From NCBI GenBank assembly GCA_014376445.1, contig JACMRM010000056.1, forward strand, positions 1 to 37,806: DNA of 37,806 bases. Reading direction: 5' to 3'. Of this stretch, positions 8,308-15,680 are shown one piece after another. The notes below the pieces were generated by a model. It saw only the letters and a program-made list of their open reading frames with translations. It had not been told where the DNA came from and did no database searches. This DNA comes from Bacteriovorax sp. (GTDB lineage: Bacteria; Bdellovibrionota; Bacteriovoracia; Bacteriovoracales; Bacteriovoracaceae). The stretch's first letter is position 1. Every line of letters starts with the position of its first letter. The translations under genes were made by a program, and so were the position numbers.

Positions 8308-9218
8308 ATATTCGCTCTCGGGTTGTAGGCATAGTCTTTTTCAAGTGCAGTCAGCGCTGCCTTCAAATCTTCAGGAAGATCTCTTGGAAGGACAATTTTC
8401 AATGTGACGATCTGATTTCCCCGAGAATTTTCGGGTCCTGCACCTTTATTTTTTACACGAAGTTTAGAACCGGTAGAAACTCCTGCCGGAATTTTCAGCA
8501 TCACACTTCCATCAATTGTTGGAACCTGAATTTCAGCACCGTTTATGGCTTCAAAAAAACTAATTGGAACTTCTGAGTGAATATCATTTTCAACACGTGT
8601 AAATCCTGCGAGCGGTTTAACATTAATTTGTACATAAGCATCTCCCGCAGTGCCGCTGCCAACACCGGCCCCGCCAAGCCCTTTGAATTTTAATTTTTTT
8701 CCGCTTTCGATTCCCGCAGGGATTTTGACTGAAAGTTTTTTTCCATTCGGGAGTGTAATAACTTTTTCTCCACCGTGAGCAGCTTCTGCAAAATCAACTT
8801 CCATTTGATAAAGCTCATCTTTACCGGAAAGGTTCATGCTGTCGAATCCACCGCGTGCACGTCTTCCACCACCACCGAATAGATTGGCAAATAAATCGTC
8901 AGCATCAAAACCTTCTCCAAAATTGGATGAGTAACGATGATTTCTGCCGGAGCTTCCATCTTGCTGCTGATGTTTTCTGTATTGATCATAGTGGTGCTGT
9001 TTGTGTTCATCAGTTTCACCTTGGTCGAACTTTTCTTTCGCTTCTTTTGTTCCAATCAGATCATATGCATGCGAAATATCCTTGAATTTTTTTTCAGCTT
9101 CTTTGCTGCCTGGATTTAAATCCGGGTGATGATTCTTGGCCAGCTTGCGATAAGCTTTTTTAATGTCATCAAGAGTGTCGGTTTTGGCGACTCCAAGAAT
9201 TTTATACGGGTCAGTCAT
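8304..9218 (-). CDS. cbpA: CbpA-type DnaJ co-chaperone
   Basis: This is a 304-aa Hsp40. The J domain occupies residues 1-66 with the essential HPD tripeptide in AKNHHPDLNPG. A glycine-rich linker (FANLFGGGGRRARGGF) leads to two C-terminal client-binding domains (LSVKIPAGIESGKKLKFKG; VMLKIPAGVSTGSKLRVKN). The Cys-rich zinc finger of true DnaJ is absent, which defines the CbpA class that assists DnaK in protein folding under stress. AAGGA precedes the ATG. It lies 17 bases after the SOUL gene and overlaps cbpM, so all three are read from the sigma-54 promoter at 9912-9927. Confidence 0.93.
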   Translation of the reverse strand: MTDPYKILGVAKTDTLDDIKKAYRKLAKNHHPDLNPGSKEAEKKFKDISHAYDLIGTKEAKEKFDQGETDEHKQHHYDQYRKHQQQDGSSGRNHRYSSNFGEGFDADDLFANLFGGGGRRARGGFDSMNLSGKDELYQMEVDFAEAAHGGEKVITLPNGKKLSVKIPAGIESGKKLKFKGLGGAGVGSGTAGDAYVQINVKPLAGFTRVENDIHSEVPISFFEAINGAEIQVPTIDGSVMLKIPAGVSTGSKLRVKNKGAGPENSRGNQIVTLKIVLPRDLPEDLKAALTALEKDYAYNPRANI

Positions 9219-9235
9219 TTTATTTTATCCTTCGC

Positions 9236-9877
9236 TTAACGTGCTTTAGTCACTTCGAGATGAATTTCATTTTTACGGAAAAAAGGAATCGTTGTGGGGC
9301 CGTCATACTGGGCCGATTGAATCTCTCCAAGAGGAGTATAGGTATAATTTCTGCTTAGCCATTGAATGAGCTCTGCAGAGTATTTTCTGATTTTATTCTG
9401 GTCGTTGATGCCGGAGTATTGGAGGGTGGCCACAAGCCTCTCATGAGTTTTTGACAGATGAATTCGCTTATCTTTGGGAGTCGGTGCTGTGGCGAGTGAA
9501 TATTCCATCGGAAGCACAAACGACATTGTCCAACCGTTGTGGGCAGGTCCCTGGAAAACAGGTGAAGTCATAGGAATATAATCGTTAGTTTCTTCCTGCA
9601 GAACCGGAGCAGTCATCTTCAACAGTTTTTTGTCTTTATTTTTTCCAAAAATATAATTGGCAAGGCAAAAAAAAGCTTCTTTGCTGGCCTCTTTAAAACT
9701 TCCGTTGACAGTGATGGAGGCGGTAATAAAGGGATGATATCTTCTAATTTCTTTTTCACCAGAAGTCTGAAGGACCTCATAAAGCGGTTCTTCAACCAGA
9801 CGAATGCCAAAAATTCCGGGGATGCTTTTTAATTTTTCGCTCAGTGGGATGGTAAGAATTGATTGATCATGGGCCAT
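9236..9877 (-). CDS. SOUL family heme-binding-like protein (copy 1)
   Basis: The 213-aa protein belongs to the SOUL/HBP family, soluble heme- or tetrapyrrole-binding proteins of uncertain bacterial function. Diagnostic parts are YEVLQTSGEKEIRRYHPF near the N terminus, KMTAPVL and PMTSPVF in the middle, WTMSFVLP and the terminal PFFRKNEIHLEV. The start is set at ATG 9877, where GGAGG lies ~6 nt upstream. The longer frame from ATG 9916 would begin inside the -12 box of the promoter. It is first in an operon with cbpA and cbpM, an unusual pairing that ties a heme-binding protein to chaperones. A paralogue lies at 11068-11673. Confidence 0.88.
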   Translation of the reverse strand: MAHDQSILTIPLSEKLKSIPGIFGIRLVEEPLYEVLQTSGEKEIRRYHPFITASITVNGSFKEASKEAFFCLANYIFGKNKDKKLLKMTAPVLQEETNDYIPMTSPVFQGPAHNGWTMSFVLPMEYSLATAPTPKDKRIHLSKTHERLVATLQYSGINDQNKIRKYSAELIQWLSRNYTYTPLGEIQSAQYDGPTTIPFFRKNEIHLEVTKAR

Positions 9878-9911
9878 GCCTGCCTCCAATGAGAATACCA
9901 AAAGAAGATGA

Positions 9912-9927
9912 AGCATAACTCATGCCA
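9912..9927 (-). promoter_or_regulatory. Sigma-54 promoter of the SOUL-cbpA-cbpM operon
   Basis: On the minus strand it reads TTGGCAT-GAGTT-ATGCT: GG at 9926-9925 and GC at 9914-9913 with exactly 10 nt between. The predicted start is 9901, leaving a 24-nt leader with GGAGG before ATG 9877. A phased pair of UAS motifs lies at -67 and -89. Confidence 0.85.
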
Positions 9928-9964
9928 ATGTAGAGCAGGTATTTGAAGATTTTTTCACAAAAGA

Positions 9965-9993
9965 TGAGGCATTTTTGTCAACAATGTGAGGCA
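9965..9993. promoter_or_regulatory. Paired UAS motif (putative enhancer-binding site)
   Basis: Two exact copies of TGAGGCA at 9965-9971 and 9987-9993 lie on the plus strand, 22 bp apart. They are centred at -67 and -89 from the predicted sigma-54 start at 9901. The same spacing recurs upstream of other sigma-54 promoters in the window. Confidence 0.65.
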
Positions 9994-10084
9994 AAAATAT
10001 TTTAACGCACTTTCAATAGGACTCTCTTGTAGATTCCCAATGAAAAAGTTATGATGTTGGCATCAACATTTCGTGTAGGGGATT

Positions 10085-10474
10085 ATGGCAAGTTTAAAGG
10101 ACGCATTTTTAAAAGCAGGCATCAAACCAACAGAGGCCCCAAAAAAAGAAAATGAACGCGAGACGATTAAAAAGAAAAAAATGACTGAAGAGATTTCTCA
10201 CCAGGCGCAGAGAAATTTCTGTGAAGAGTGTGATCAGGTTCGTCCAGATGTTGAGCAGTATAAACATAGAAATCCAACGACCGAAGCAGAATGGATTTGT
10301 GTACGTTGTGCCGATCAGCTGCAGATTTTAGATAAATTCAGACTAACAGCTCAGAGTGATACATCGATAAAAAAAATGTTCCGCAGAGAATACGGTGAAA
10401 CGATGAAAATAGCAGGCCCGCAAAACAACTCTGGAGTAAATAAACCTAAAGGTGATTCTAACGGAAACCGCTGA
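10085..10474 (+). CDS. Small zinc-ribbon-like protein of unknown function
   Basis: The 129-aa hydrophilic protein starts at an ATG preceded by GGGGATT. Residues ~15-40 are Lys/Glu-rich. Two CxxC pairs (FCEECDQ at about 48-53 and WICVRCADQ at about 73-80) are spaced to bind one zinc ion as a ribbon. The N-terminal MASLKDAFLKAGI resembles the start of several small basic bacterial proteins but does not identify a family. The C terminus is polar and probably disordered. It stands alone; the next gene has its own promoter overlapping this gene's end. Confidence 0.7.
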   Translation: MASLKDAFLKAGIKPTEAPKKENERETIKKKKMTEEISHQAQRNFCEECDQVRPDVEQYKHRNPTTEAEWICVRCADQLQILDKFRLTAQSDTSIKKMFRREYGETMKIAGPQNNSGVNKPKGDSNGNR

Positions 10475-10491
10475 TCACGAACCTTGTGCTC

Positions 10492-10507
10492 TGGTACTTT
10501 ATTTGCA
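10492..10507 (+). promoter_or_regulatory. Sigma-54 promoter of the YceI-like gene
   Basis: The site TGGTAC-TTTAT-TTGCA has GG at 10493-94 and GC at 10505-06, 10 nt apart, with a T-rich -12 side. The predicted start is 10518, giving a 27-nt leader to ATG 10545. The variant TGGTAC is shared with the promoter at 15681. No clear UAS pair is seen upstream, which is coding. Confidence 0.65.
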
Positions 10508-10544
10508 ATTTAATCATTGGCCAAAACTTTTAAAGGAGAAAAGG

Positions 10545-11060
10545 ATGATCAATGTCTACAAAGCAAACCCAGACCAGAGCAATGCTTATTTCCAGCTAAA
10601 AAATTCCATCATTCCCGACATCACAGGCGAATTCAGCTGCCTTTCCGGATCATTTACTTTCGACAGCGACCATCTCGAAAAAAGCCGTATAGAAGCTTAT
10701 ATTGATGTTAAAACAATCAATACAGGTGACAGCACACGAGATACTTATTTTAAAAGTGAAGATTTTTTTAATATCCAAAAACATCCTACGATTAAATTTA
10801 TTTCGAGTGAGTTCAAAGACGATGGAAACGGCACTTTGATCGTTTCAGGAGAACTGACAGTTAAAGGTATTACCAAGAAGGCAGTGCTTGAAGTGGAAAA
10901 ACCTGATGATACAAATCAGAAGAAACTAGGACTCTCAGCAAGTACCGTTATTAATCGTGATAAATTTAAGCTAGAATTGAGATCAATTATGGAAGTAGGA
11001 GAAGCCCTGATCGGCGATGATATTCAGTTTGATATGAATATTCAGCTGATCAAGCAATAA
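10545..11060 (+). CDS. YceI-like lipid-binding protein
   Basis: The 171-aa protein has the YceI fold: a lipocalin-like beta barrel that binds isoprenoid-type lipids. Typical features are the first strand with ANPDQSNAYFQLKN, the core GSFTFDSDHLEKSRIEAYIDVKTINTG, and DTYFKSEDFFNIQKHPTIKF, followed by GELTVKGITKKAVLEV. There is no signal peptide, so this member is cytoplasmic. The start is ATG 10545, behind AAGGAGAA. The longer reading from 10452 would run through the sigma-54 promoter. It converges on the second SOUL gene with 7 bases between the stops. Confidence 0.9.
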   Translation: MINVYKANPDQSNAYFQLKNSIIPDITGEFSCLSGSFTFDSDHLEKSRIEAYIDVKTINTGDSTRDTYFKSEDFFNIQKHPTIKFISSEFKDDGNGTLIVSGELTVKGITKKAVLEVEKPDDTNQKKLGLSASTVINRDKFKLELRSIMEVGEALIGDDIQFDMNIQLIKQ

Positions 11061-11067
11061 AAAAATT

Positions 11068-11673
11068 CTAGTGAAGGTGTTTTACTTCAATATGAATTTC
11101 ATTTTTTCTGAAAAATGGAATTGTTAAAGGTCCGTCAAACTGCGCTGATTGAAGATCACCGAGCGGGATATACCAAGGGCGTTTTTTCAACCATTTTTTT
11201 AAAACTTCAGTATACTCTGCAATTTTCTCAGGAGTATTGATTCCAGGATAACTGATGCTTGCCACTAAATGCACCGGCAATTCATGAAGGCTGATTCTTT
11301 TATCGTTAGGCTTAGGAGCGCTGCTGATTGAAAAATGCGGAGGAAGAATAAATGTCATCGTCCATTCTTTAGTTTTACTTATTTCTTTCAAAAGGACAGG
11401 TGTTGTCATCTGAATTTTTTCGTTTTTTTTATTTTCACCAAAGATGTATTCAGCAAGAACATTGAAAGCTTCTTTCTGAGCATCTTTATATTCGCCTGAA
11501 GCAGTAACACGTGCCTGTGTCTGAGGTCTGTAACATCTTACTTCGATGCCTGATTCAGTTTTTAAAACGTCGTATGGTGCTTGTTTTTCAAGATGAATTC
11601 CAAAAAATCCAGGAAGGGATTTTACTTTTTCATTTAACGGAACTTCAAATTGAGAGTGTGAATTATGGCTCAT
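11068..11673 (-). CDS. SOUL family heme-binding-like protein (copy 2)
   Basis: This 201-aa paralogue of the 9236-9877 protein shares the same landmarks: IPLNEK-like start (VPLNEKVKSLPGFFGIHL), YDVLKTESGIEVRCYRP, QMTTPVLLKE, WTMTFILPP, and a near-identical C terminus (PFFRKNEIHIEV). The start is ATG 11673, directly behind AGGAGGAATT; the ATG at 11703 has no such site. It is probably monocistronic. An imperfect sigma-54-like site lies upstream. Two SOUL genes within 2 kb suggests local duplication and divergence. Confidence 0.88.
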   Translation of the reverse strand: MSHNSHSQFEVPLNEKVKSLPGFFGIHLEKQAPYDVLKTESGIEVRCYRPQTQARVTASGEYKDAQKEAFNVLAEYIFGENKKNEKIQMTTPVLLKEISKTKEWTMTFILPPHFSISSAPKPNDKRISLHELPVHLVASISYPGINTPEKIAEYTEVLKKWLKKRPWYIPLGDLQSAQFDGPLTIPFFRKNEIHIEVKHLH

Positions 11674-11698
11674 AATTCCTCCTGTTGCAGGGTAACAA

Positions 11699-11714
11699 TA
11701 CAATTTTCATGCCG
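11699..11714 (-). promoter_or_regulatory. Imperfect sigma-54-like promoter of SOUL copy 2
   Basis: On the minus strand CGGCAT-GAAAA-TTGTA has a good -24 side, but GT replaces the near-invariant GC at -13/-12. It is kept as a candidate because the paralogue has a clear sigma-54 promoter and because TGGGGAA at 11776-11782 falls near -91, where a UAS half would be expected. Confidence 0.35.
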
Positions 11715-11772
11715 AATCAAATATTAGTTAATTGACCGTAATTAATAAAATATGATTTTTTCTTTAAAATAT

Positions 11773-12423
11773 TTATGGGGAAATTTGACTAGTTGAGAGT
11801 GCTATTGATTTGTTTGTCGTAATGATTCGCGACTGTGCCAGCAGTTTCATTCTGATTTCAATTTTACGAAGGTAATCCGTTTTGTACTTTGTTGTATTCG
11901 AATGGTAGCGCGCATACCATCTTCGGTCTCTCTTGGCATAACGGGTCTTCAGAATGCTCAGAATCTGTGCCATTTTCTCCATAGCATAAGACTGGTCTTT
12001 ATATACTAAAAGCTCTCTTTTGATGGGAGGAAGCTTCATGCGGGTAAATTCTGCATTCCATACTTCAACATTTAATTGTCCAAGCGAAAGATCTCCTGTT
12101 GAAGAAACTTTGTTGTACATGAAATTGCTTTCAGTATCGATCAGGGCCACTACAATCTGTGGCTCCACTTTGTACTTCATTATAGCGTGGAAAATATCAT
12201 TGGCGATTTTGTTCCTTGAATTGATTTCCAGTTCAGGTTGAACAACGGAAATCATCTGAGCGATAAGTTGTGCCTCATTAGGAATATAAACTTTATCAAA
12301 ATTCCCGAATTTTTCATGGGCAATTTTATGTTTCTGTACCTTGGCAGTGGGTGCAGTCGAGCAGCCTTGGAATATTGCAAGGAGAGCTACGGCCATCACG
12401 CATTTAGTGTAAAAAGTTTTCAT
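11773..12423 (-). CDS. Lipoprotein with SLT-type lytic transglycosylase domain
   Basis: The 216-aa product starts with a lipoprotein signal peptide and lipobox LAIFQGC, with Cys21 as the lipidated residue. Residues ~75-180 form a soluble lytic transglycosylase domain: VVALIDTESNF carries the catalytic Glu98, followed by STGDLSLGQLNVEVWN (the family's G-S-x-G-L-x-Q equivalent) and a helix-rich tail with RWYARYHSN. It would cleave peptidoglycan glycan strands from the membrane surface. The C-terminal ~25 residues are Ser/Thr-rich. No sigma-54 promoter is seen; it appears to be a single gene. Confidence 0.85.
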   Translation of the reverse strand: MKTFYTKCVMAVALLAIFQGCSTAPTAKVQKHKIAHEKFGNFDKVYIPNEAQLIAQMISVVQPELEINSRNKIANDIFHAIMKYKVEPQIVVALIDTESNFMYNKVSSTGDLSLGQLNVEVWNAEFTRMKLPPIKRELLVYKDQSYAMEKMAQILSILKTRYAKRDRRWYARYHSNTTKYKTDYLRKIEIRMKLLAQSRIITTNKSIALSTSQISP

Positions 12424-12538
12424 TGAAAGACAGTTTACACTGGATAAGGGGGGCAGAAGCTTAGTTGAAAGAATTGCATGGAGAGTGGCTAAAGTTTAGA
12501 CAGGGGGTTCGCCAATTTAAGAAGGTAGATAAATAAAT

Positions 12539-12583
12539 CGGCAGGCTTACAGGAGTACTACTAAAACTCCTGCAGGCCTGCCG
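12539..12583 (-). terminator. Long terminator hairpin of the 64-aa protein gene
   Basis: The arms CGGCAGGC and GCCTGCCG continue inward to CAGGAGT / ACTCCTG with one mismatch and one G-T pair, making a stem of about 18 bp around a 9-nt loop. On the minus strand it is followed by ATTTATTTAT, a moderate U-tract. Confidence 0.65.
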
Positions 12584-12612
12584 ACGCCTAAAAAATCATC
12601 TAGGAGAAGCGG

Positions 12613-12807
12613 TTAACGTACCTGTTTTTTGTCAGATCCGATATCATCTCTCTTTGGTGAGCCTTTAGAAGCTAGGTCTGAATCTGCTCTGCCACCTTTA
12701 AGTGGTAGGTCAATTTCAGGTCTTGTTGATGTTGATGTTTTAGAAGGCATATCAGCTTTCTTGTTTGGTTGCTGAGAAAATTTTTTGTCTGTTCTGTTGT
12801 TTTCCAT
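12613..12807 (-). CDS. 64-aa hydrophilic, probably disordered protein
   Basis: Lys, Ser and Asp dominate the protein, and it has no Cys, Trp or hydrophobic stretch (for example KKFSQQPNKKADMPSKTS and KGSPKRDDIGSDKK). Such composition predicts an intrinsically disordered, soluble protein. AGGAGGAT sits 5 nt before the ATG. A consensus sigma-54 promoter lies 25 nt upstream and a strong hairpin downstream, so it is a complete single-gene unit. It resembles other tiny proteins in this window in size, composition and promoter, not in alignable sequence. No function can be assigned. Confidence 0.75.
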   Translation of the reverse strand: MENNRTDKKFSQQPNKKADMPSKTSTSTRPEIDLPLKGGRADSDLASKGSPKRDDIGSDKKQVR

Positions 12808-12841
12808 ACGATCCTCCTTGGATTGTTATTGATTCTGTAAA

Positions 12842-12857
12842 AGCACATCTCATGCCA
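12842..12857 (-). promoter_or_regulatory. Sigma-54 promoter of the 64-aa protein gene
   Basis: On the minus strand TTGGCAT-GAGAT-GTGCT has GG at 12856-55 and GC at 12844-43, 10 nt apart. The predicted start is 12831 with a 24-nt leader. The UAS pair is at -77 and -98. Confidence 0.85.
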
Positions 12858-12904
12858 AAAAAAGTATCTGAAATCTAATGCATTTTTGTAGGTTTGTTTA
12901 TTAT

Positions 12905-12932
12905 TGAGGCAGATTAGTCGAATGCTGAGGCA
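12905..12932. promoter_or_regulatory. Paired UAS motif
   Basis: Exact TGAGGCA copies lie at 12905-12911 and 12926-12932, both on the plus strand and 21 bp apart. They are centred at -77 and -98 of the sigma-54 promoter at 12842-12857. Confidence 0.65.
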
Positions 12933-12959
12933 GAGATCCTTATGTACAGATAAATATTC

Positions 12960-13460
12960 TTATTTGAGAAATGAAGAGATTCTATATTCTAGTGTAGGGC
13001 TAAATCCGTCTGTCATCCAGTTTATGATCTGATTTTCATCAAGAAACATAATCGTTGGAGTTGCAGAGACTTCAAAAGTTTTTGCAACGGAGTTGTCGGC
13101 GTCGATTCCAACATCAAAGAGATAATTTTCTTTTTTTACGGTGTTATATATTGTTTTTTCATTTTCAACGCTGGAAATGGCAATAACATCATTCGGTAGA
13201 ATTTCTTTTGCGATAATCATTTTATTAATGCGCTTCAATTCGACTTCGCACGGGCCGCCCCATGTTGCCCAAAAAACTATGATTATTTTTTTTGACTGCA
13301 AGCTTAGTTTAAAGTTTTTTCCAGTAAGTGTTCTAATTGTGAAATCAGCGGCCCTCTGATCCTGAAACTTAAAATGGGTAAGGATTCCCGGCACACGCAA
13401 ATAAAGAGCATAGATAGCGATGGCAAAAAATATTGTATTAAAAACTATTTTTCTATTCAT
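12960..13460 (-). CDS. Membrane-anchored TlpA-like thioredoxin-fold protein lacking the first active-site Cys
   Basis: The 166-aa protein has an N-terminal membrane anchor (residues ~6-22) and a periplasmic TlpA/ResA-type thioredoxin domain. The fold markers are present: FTIRTLTGKNFKLSL, IIIVFWATW, VGIDADNSVAKTFEVSATPTIMFLDE with the cis-Pro loop ATPT. The active site reads WATWGGPC: the position of the first Cys of WCxxC is Gly68 (codon GGC) and only Cys71 remains. It therefore cannot run the normal dithiol cycle; a monothiol, binding or structural role is possible. It starts 6 bases after clsB and should share the ybhP-clsB transcript. Confidence 0.85.
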   Translation of the reverse strand: MNRKIVFNTIFFAIAIYALYLRVPGILTHFKFQDQRAADFTIRTLTGKNFKLSLQSKKIIIVFWATWGGPCEVELKRINKMIIAKEILPNDVIAISSVENEKTIYNTVKKENYLFDVGIDADNSVAKTFEVSATPTIMFLDENQIINWMTDGFSPTLEYRISSFLK

Positions 13461-13466
13461 TATAGC

Positions 13467-14789
13467 CTAGGATATTTTTTTGTTCAGCAGGATCTGTTTA
13501 TAGACTAATAAAAAACTGATTATAAAGAATGGGAATCCCGGAATGACAGGAAGAAGCGCGCCTATTAAACCCAGTATAAAAAAAAAGATGGATCCGACAA
13601 TTCTCAGGATATTAAAAAAACGATGTTCTTTATTATTGTCTTCCTGGAAAGAAAGTCCGATAGAGAAGTTGGCAATGATTGAAAGCACCAGATAAAAAAA
13701 TAGTCTCGACCATCTCACTTTCCATGGATATTTCTCATTGAAGTCTGCTATCTCAACTTTATCACACCCTTCAGTTATAATAGATTCAATTTCGCTGTTG
13801 AGATAGGCCGTATAATCTGCCGAATAAATATCGACATTCATTTCCAGGTTTTGCTGATAACTAGTGTAGTTTAAATTAAAAGATCCGATAGTCGACCAGC
13901 TTCCGTCAACGGTCGCAAGTTTCCCGTGCAACACTGATTTTTTCCATTGATAAATTTCAACACCTCTTTTAAGAAAATAATTGTATAGGTATTCAGAGGC
14001 AAGAATGTAGCTTGGCCAGTCTGAGTATTTGGGAAGAATTAATCTGACTTTCACCCCACGTGCAGCAGCGGCCGTCAGCTGTTTCATAAATTTTCTGCGC
14101 GGAAAAAAGTAAGAGTTGATAATAGTGATCTGGTGCTGTGCCTCTGTCGTCATGGCCGCATATTGTCTGGTAATTTTTGAGCGGCCATGAATCCAGTCAT
14201 TCACAGAGATCCCAATTTCAAAACCATAGTCGTGGTGAATGTAGTCTTTAGCAGGACCAAATTGAAGATTTTCTTTATAGGCTTTTTTAAAAATCATTTT
14301 ACAATATTGAGCGAGCGCTATTGTCGATGGGCCATGCAGATAAACGGCAAAATCCAGCTGCGGAACATTGGAGCCTGGAAGACAAGCGCAAAGAACATTG
14401 ATACCTCCGACAAATCCTTCTTTTTCGTCAATTAAAAGAATCTTGTGATGAAGCCTGCGTCCCCAGCGATAAAGCCATTTCAGTTGAATGCCGTTAAAGC
14501 GACAGAAAAAGACTCCACATTCTAAAAAACTCTTTTCCATTTCGAGAGTCATGTTTCTAGAGCCGATACTGTCTATAAGAAGATAAATATTTACACCTCT
14601 TCTGGCAGCATTGATCAACTCTGTCTGCACCTTTTTGCCAAATCCATCAAGTTCAAAAATATATGTCTGCAGGTGAATACTTTCTCTAGCACTTCTAATG
14701 ACGCTTAAATATTTTTCATAATAAGTTTCCCCGTCTTTATAAAACTCGACGTGATTGTGCTTTGTCGTGGGGAATAGTTCGGGTTTCAT
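13467..14789 (-). CDS. clsB: Cardiolipin synthase-like phospholipase D (ClsB-like) with C-terminal membrane pair
   Basis: The 440-aa PLD-superfamily protein has two HKD motifs: HHKILLIDEKEGFVGGIN at about residue 115 and HGKLATVDGSWSTIGSFN at about residue 290. The N-terminal ESIHLQTYIFELDGFG and GVNIYLLIDSIGS are typical of bacterial cardiolipin synthases of the ClsB (YbhO) type, which make cardiolipin from phosphatidylglycerol and a second phospholipid. After the catalytic part (~350 residues) it adds two to three hydrophobic segments with LGLIGALLPVIPGFPFF, resembling DUF454/PGPGW membrane proteins, an extension beyond E. coli ClsB. The ATG overlaps the ybhP stop by one base (TAATG); the ybhP-clsB pairing is the same as in E. 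coli. Confidence 0.88.
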   Translation of the reverse strand: MKPELFPTTKHNHVEFYKDGETYYEKYLSVIRSARESIHLQTYIFELDGFGKKVQTELINAARRGVNIYLLIDSIGSRNMTLEMEKSFLECGVFFCRFNGIQLKWLYRWGRRLHHKILLIDEKEGFVGGINVLCACLPGSNVPQLDFAVYLHGPSTIALAQYCKMIFKKAYKENLQFGPAKDYIHHDYGFEIGISVNDWIHGRSKITRQYAAMTTEAQHQITIINSYFFPRRKFMKQLTAAAARGVKVRLILPKYSDWPSYILASEYLYNYFLKRGVEIYQWKKSVLHGKLATVDGSWSTIGSFNLNYTSYQQNLEMNVDIYSADYTAYLNSEIESIITEGCDKVEIADFNEKYPWKVRWSRLFFYLVLSIIANFSIGLSFQEDNNKEHRFFNILRIVGSIFFFILGLIGALLPVIPGFPFFIISFLLVYKQILLNKKIS

Positions 14790-15535
14790 TAAATATTAAC
14801 CTCACAAAATATCGGGAGATGATCTGAAAGATGCTGGTCATAAAAAACAACATGTGAATTAATGATCTCCAGATTTTTTACGTAAATGCGGTCGAGGCAG
14901 AGAATCGGCACTTTGGAGGGGAACGTGCGGGCGAAGCTTCCATTGGCGAATTTATGAACTTCATGCATGCCCATGACCTCTTCAAAAATCTGGAAAGATT
15001 TTTGGTTCCAGTCATTAAAGTCTCCTGCCACTATAAAAGGCAAATTTACATCTCTGCTTTTTTTCGTGATGTAGTCTTTTATTTTTTCATACTGAATTTT
15101 TCTTCCCGCATGAAATAAATTCAAGTGCAGGCAGGCCGCGTACAAACTCAGATCCTGGGGATTGCTCTCACTTTTCGGAATTTTTATTTTACAGACCAGC
15201 ATCCCGCGCTTCTCCCACGAATTGGTAGAGAGATTGACGTTCTCGAAATGCTCGATGGGGTATTTGCTCAGAATAAGATTGCCGTGGTGACCGTGATCGT
15301 AAAGGGCGTTCTGTGCGTAGGAGTAGTGAGGCCATAATTCATCAGCAAAAAATTCAAACTGTGAATCAATCATTCCTTTTTCTTTGTGCTTGTTATTTTT
15401 TCCTACTACCTCCTGAAGAAAAACTATTTCGGCACTCGAGGCATTGATAAGTTCCTTCATTTCTTGCAGGCAGTAGTTTTTATTGTTCCAATCAAATCCT
15501 TTATGAATATTATACGAAAGAATTTTTAAACGCAT
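14789..15535 (-). CDS. ybhP: YbhP-like endonuclease/exonuclease/phosphatase family protein
   Basis: The 248-aa product has the EEP fold: LKILSYNIHKG at the N terminus (metal-binding Asn), EIVFLQEVVG with the catalytic Glu, FIVAGDFNDWN with the Asp/Asn pair, and YDQHLSDHLPIFCEV with the terminal Asp-His. Family members hydrolyse phosphodiesters in nucleic acids or lipids. YbhP sits next to clsB in E. coli, and the same pairing here supports a lipid-linked role. The start is ATG 15535, with AAGGGG 8 nt upstream; the ATG at 15571 would lie in the sigma-54 promoter. It is first in a three-gene operon with clsB and the TlpA-like gene. Confidence 0.85.
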   Translation of the reverse strand: MRLKILSYNIHKGFDWNNKNYCLQEMKELINASSAEIVFLQEVVGKNNKHKEKGMIDSQFEFFADELWPHYSYAQNALYDHGHHGNLILSKYPIEHFENVNLSTNSWEKRGMLVCKIKIPKSESNPQDLSLYAACLHLNLFHAGRKIQYEKIKDYITKKSRDVNLPFIVAGDFNDWNQKSFQIFEEVMGMHEVHKFANGSFARTFPSKVPILCLDRIYVKNLEIINSHVVFYDQHLSDHLPIFCEVNI

Positions 15536-15559
15536 AGCTCGAACCCCTTCAAGATGGAA

Positions 15560-15575
15560 AGCAACATTCAAGCCA
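15560..15575 (-). promoter_or_regulatory. Sigma-54 promoter of the ybhP-clsB-TlpA operon
   Basis: On the minus strand TGGCTT-GAATG-TTGCT has GG at 15574-73 and GC at 15562-61 with 10 nt between. The predicted start is 15549, giving a short 14-nt leader whose 5' end is the AAGGGG ribosome binding site. UAS copies are at -67 and -90, shared with the divergent promoter at 15681. Confidence 0.7.
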
Positions 15576-15610
15576 CAATATCCTATTGGAGCAGCATTGT
15601 GAGTTGAATT

Positions 15611-15660
15611 AATGCCCCAAGGTAGTCAGGAACTTTGGGACAACATCCCGTTAATGCCCC
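15611..15660. promoter_or_regulatory. Shared UAS cluster between two divergent sigma-54 promoters
   Basis: Three related sites occur. TGCCCCA at 15613-15619 is TGGGGCA on the minus strand. TGGGACA lies at 15636-15642 on the plus strand. A second ATGCCCC lies at 15654-15660, so TTAATGCCCC is repeated with a 42-bp period. The first two are centred at -67/-90 of the leftward promoter and -91/-68 of the rightward promoter, the same distances seen at the other sigma-54 genes. Confidence 0.6.
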
Positions 15661-15680
15661 TGTTTCCATACCCAAATTGT

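Noticed and set aside
10058-10075. TTGGCAT before the zinc-ribbon gene as a sigma-54 promoter
   Set aside because: At the -13/-12 position the bases are TC, not GC, and the start would fall on the ATG itself.
15613-15642. CCCCAAGG...CTTTGGG as a terminator
   Set aside because: The stem is imperfect with no T-run, and it lies between two divergent promoters; a regulator site explains it better.
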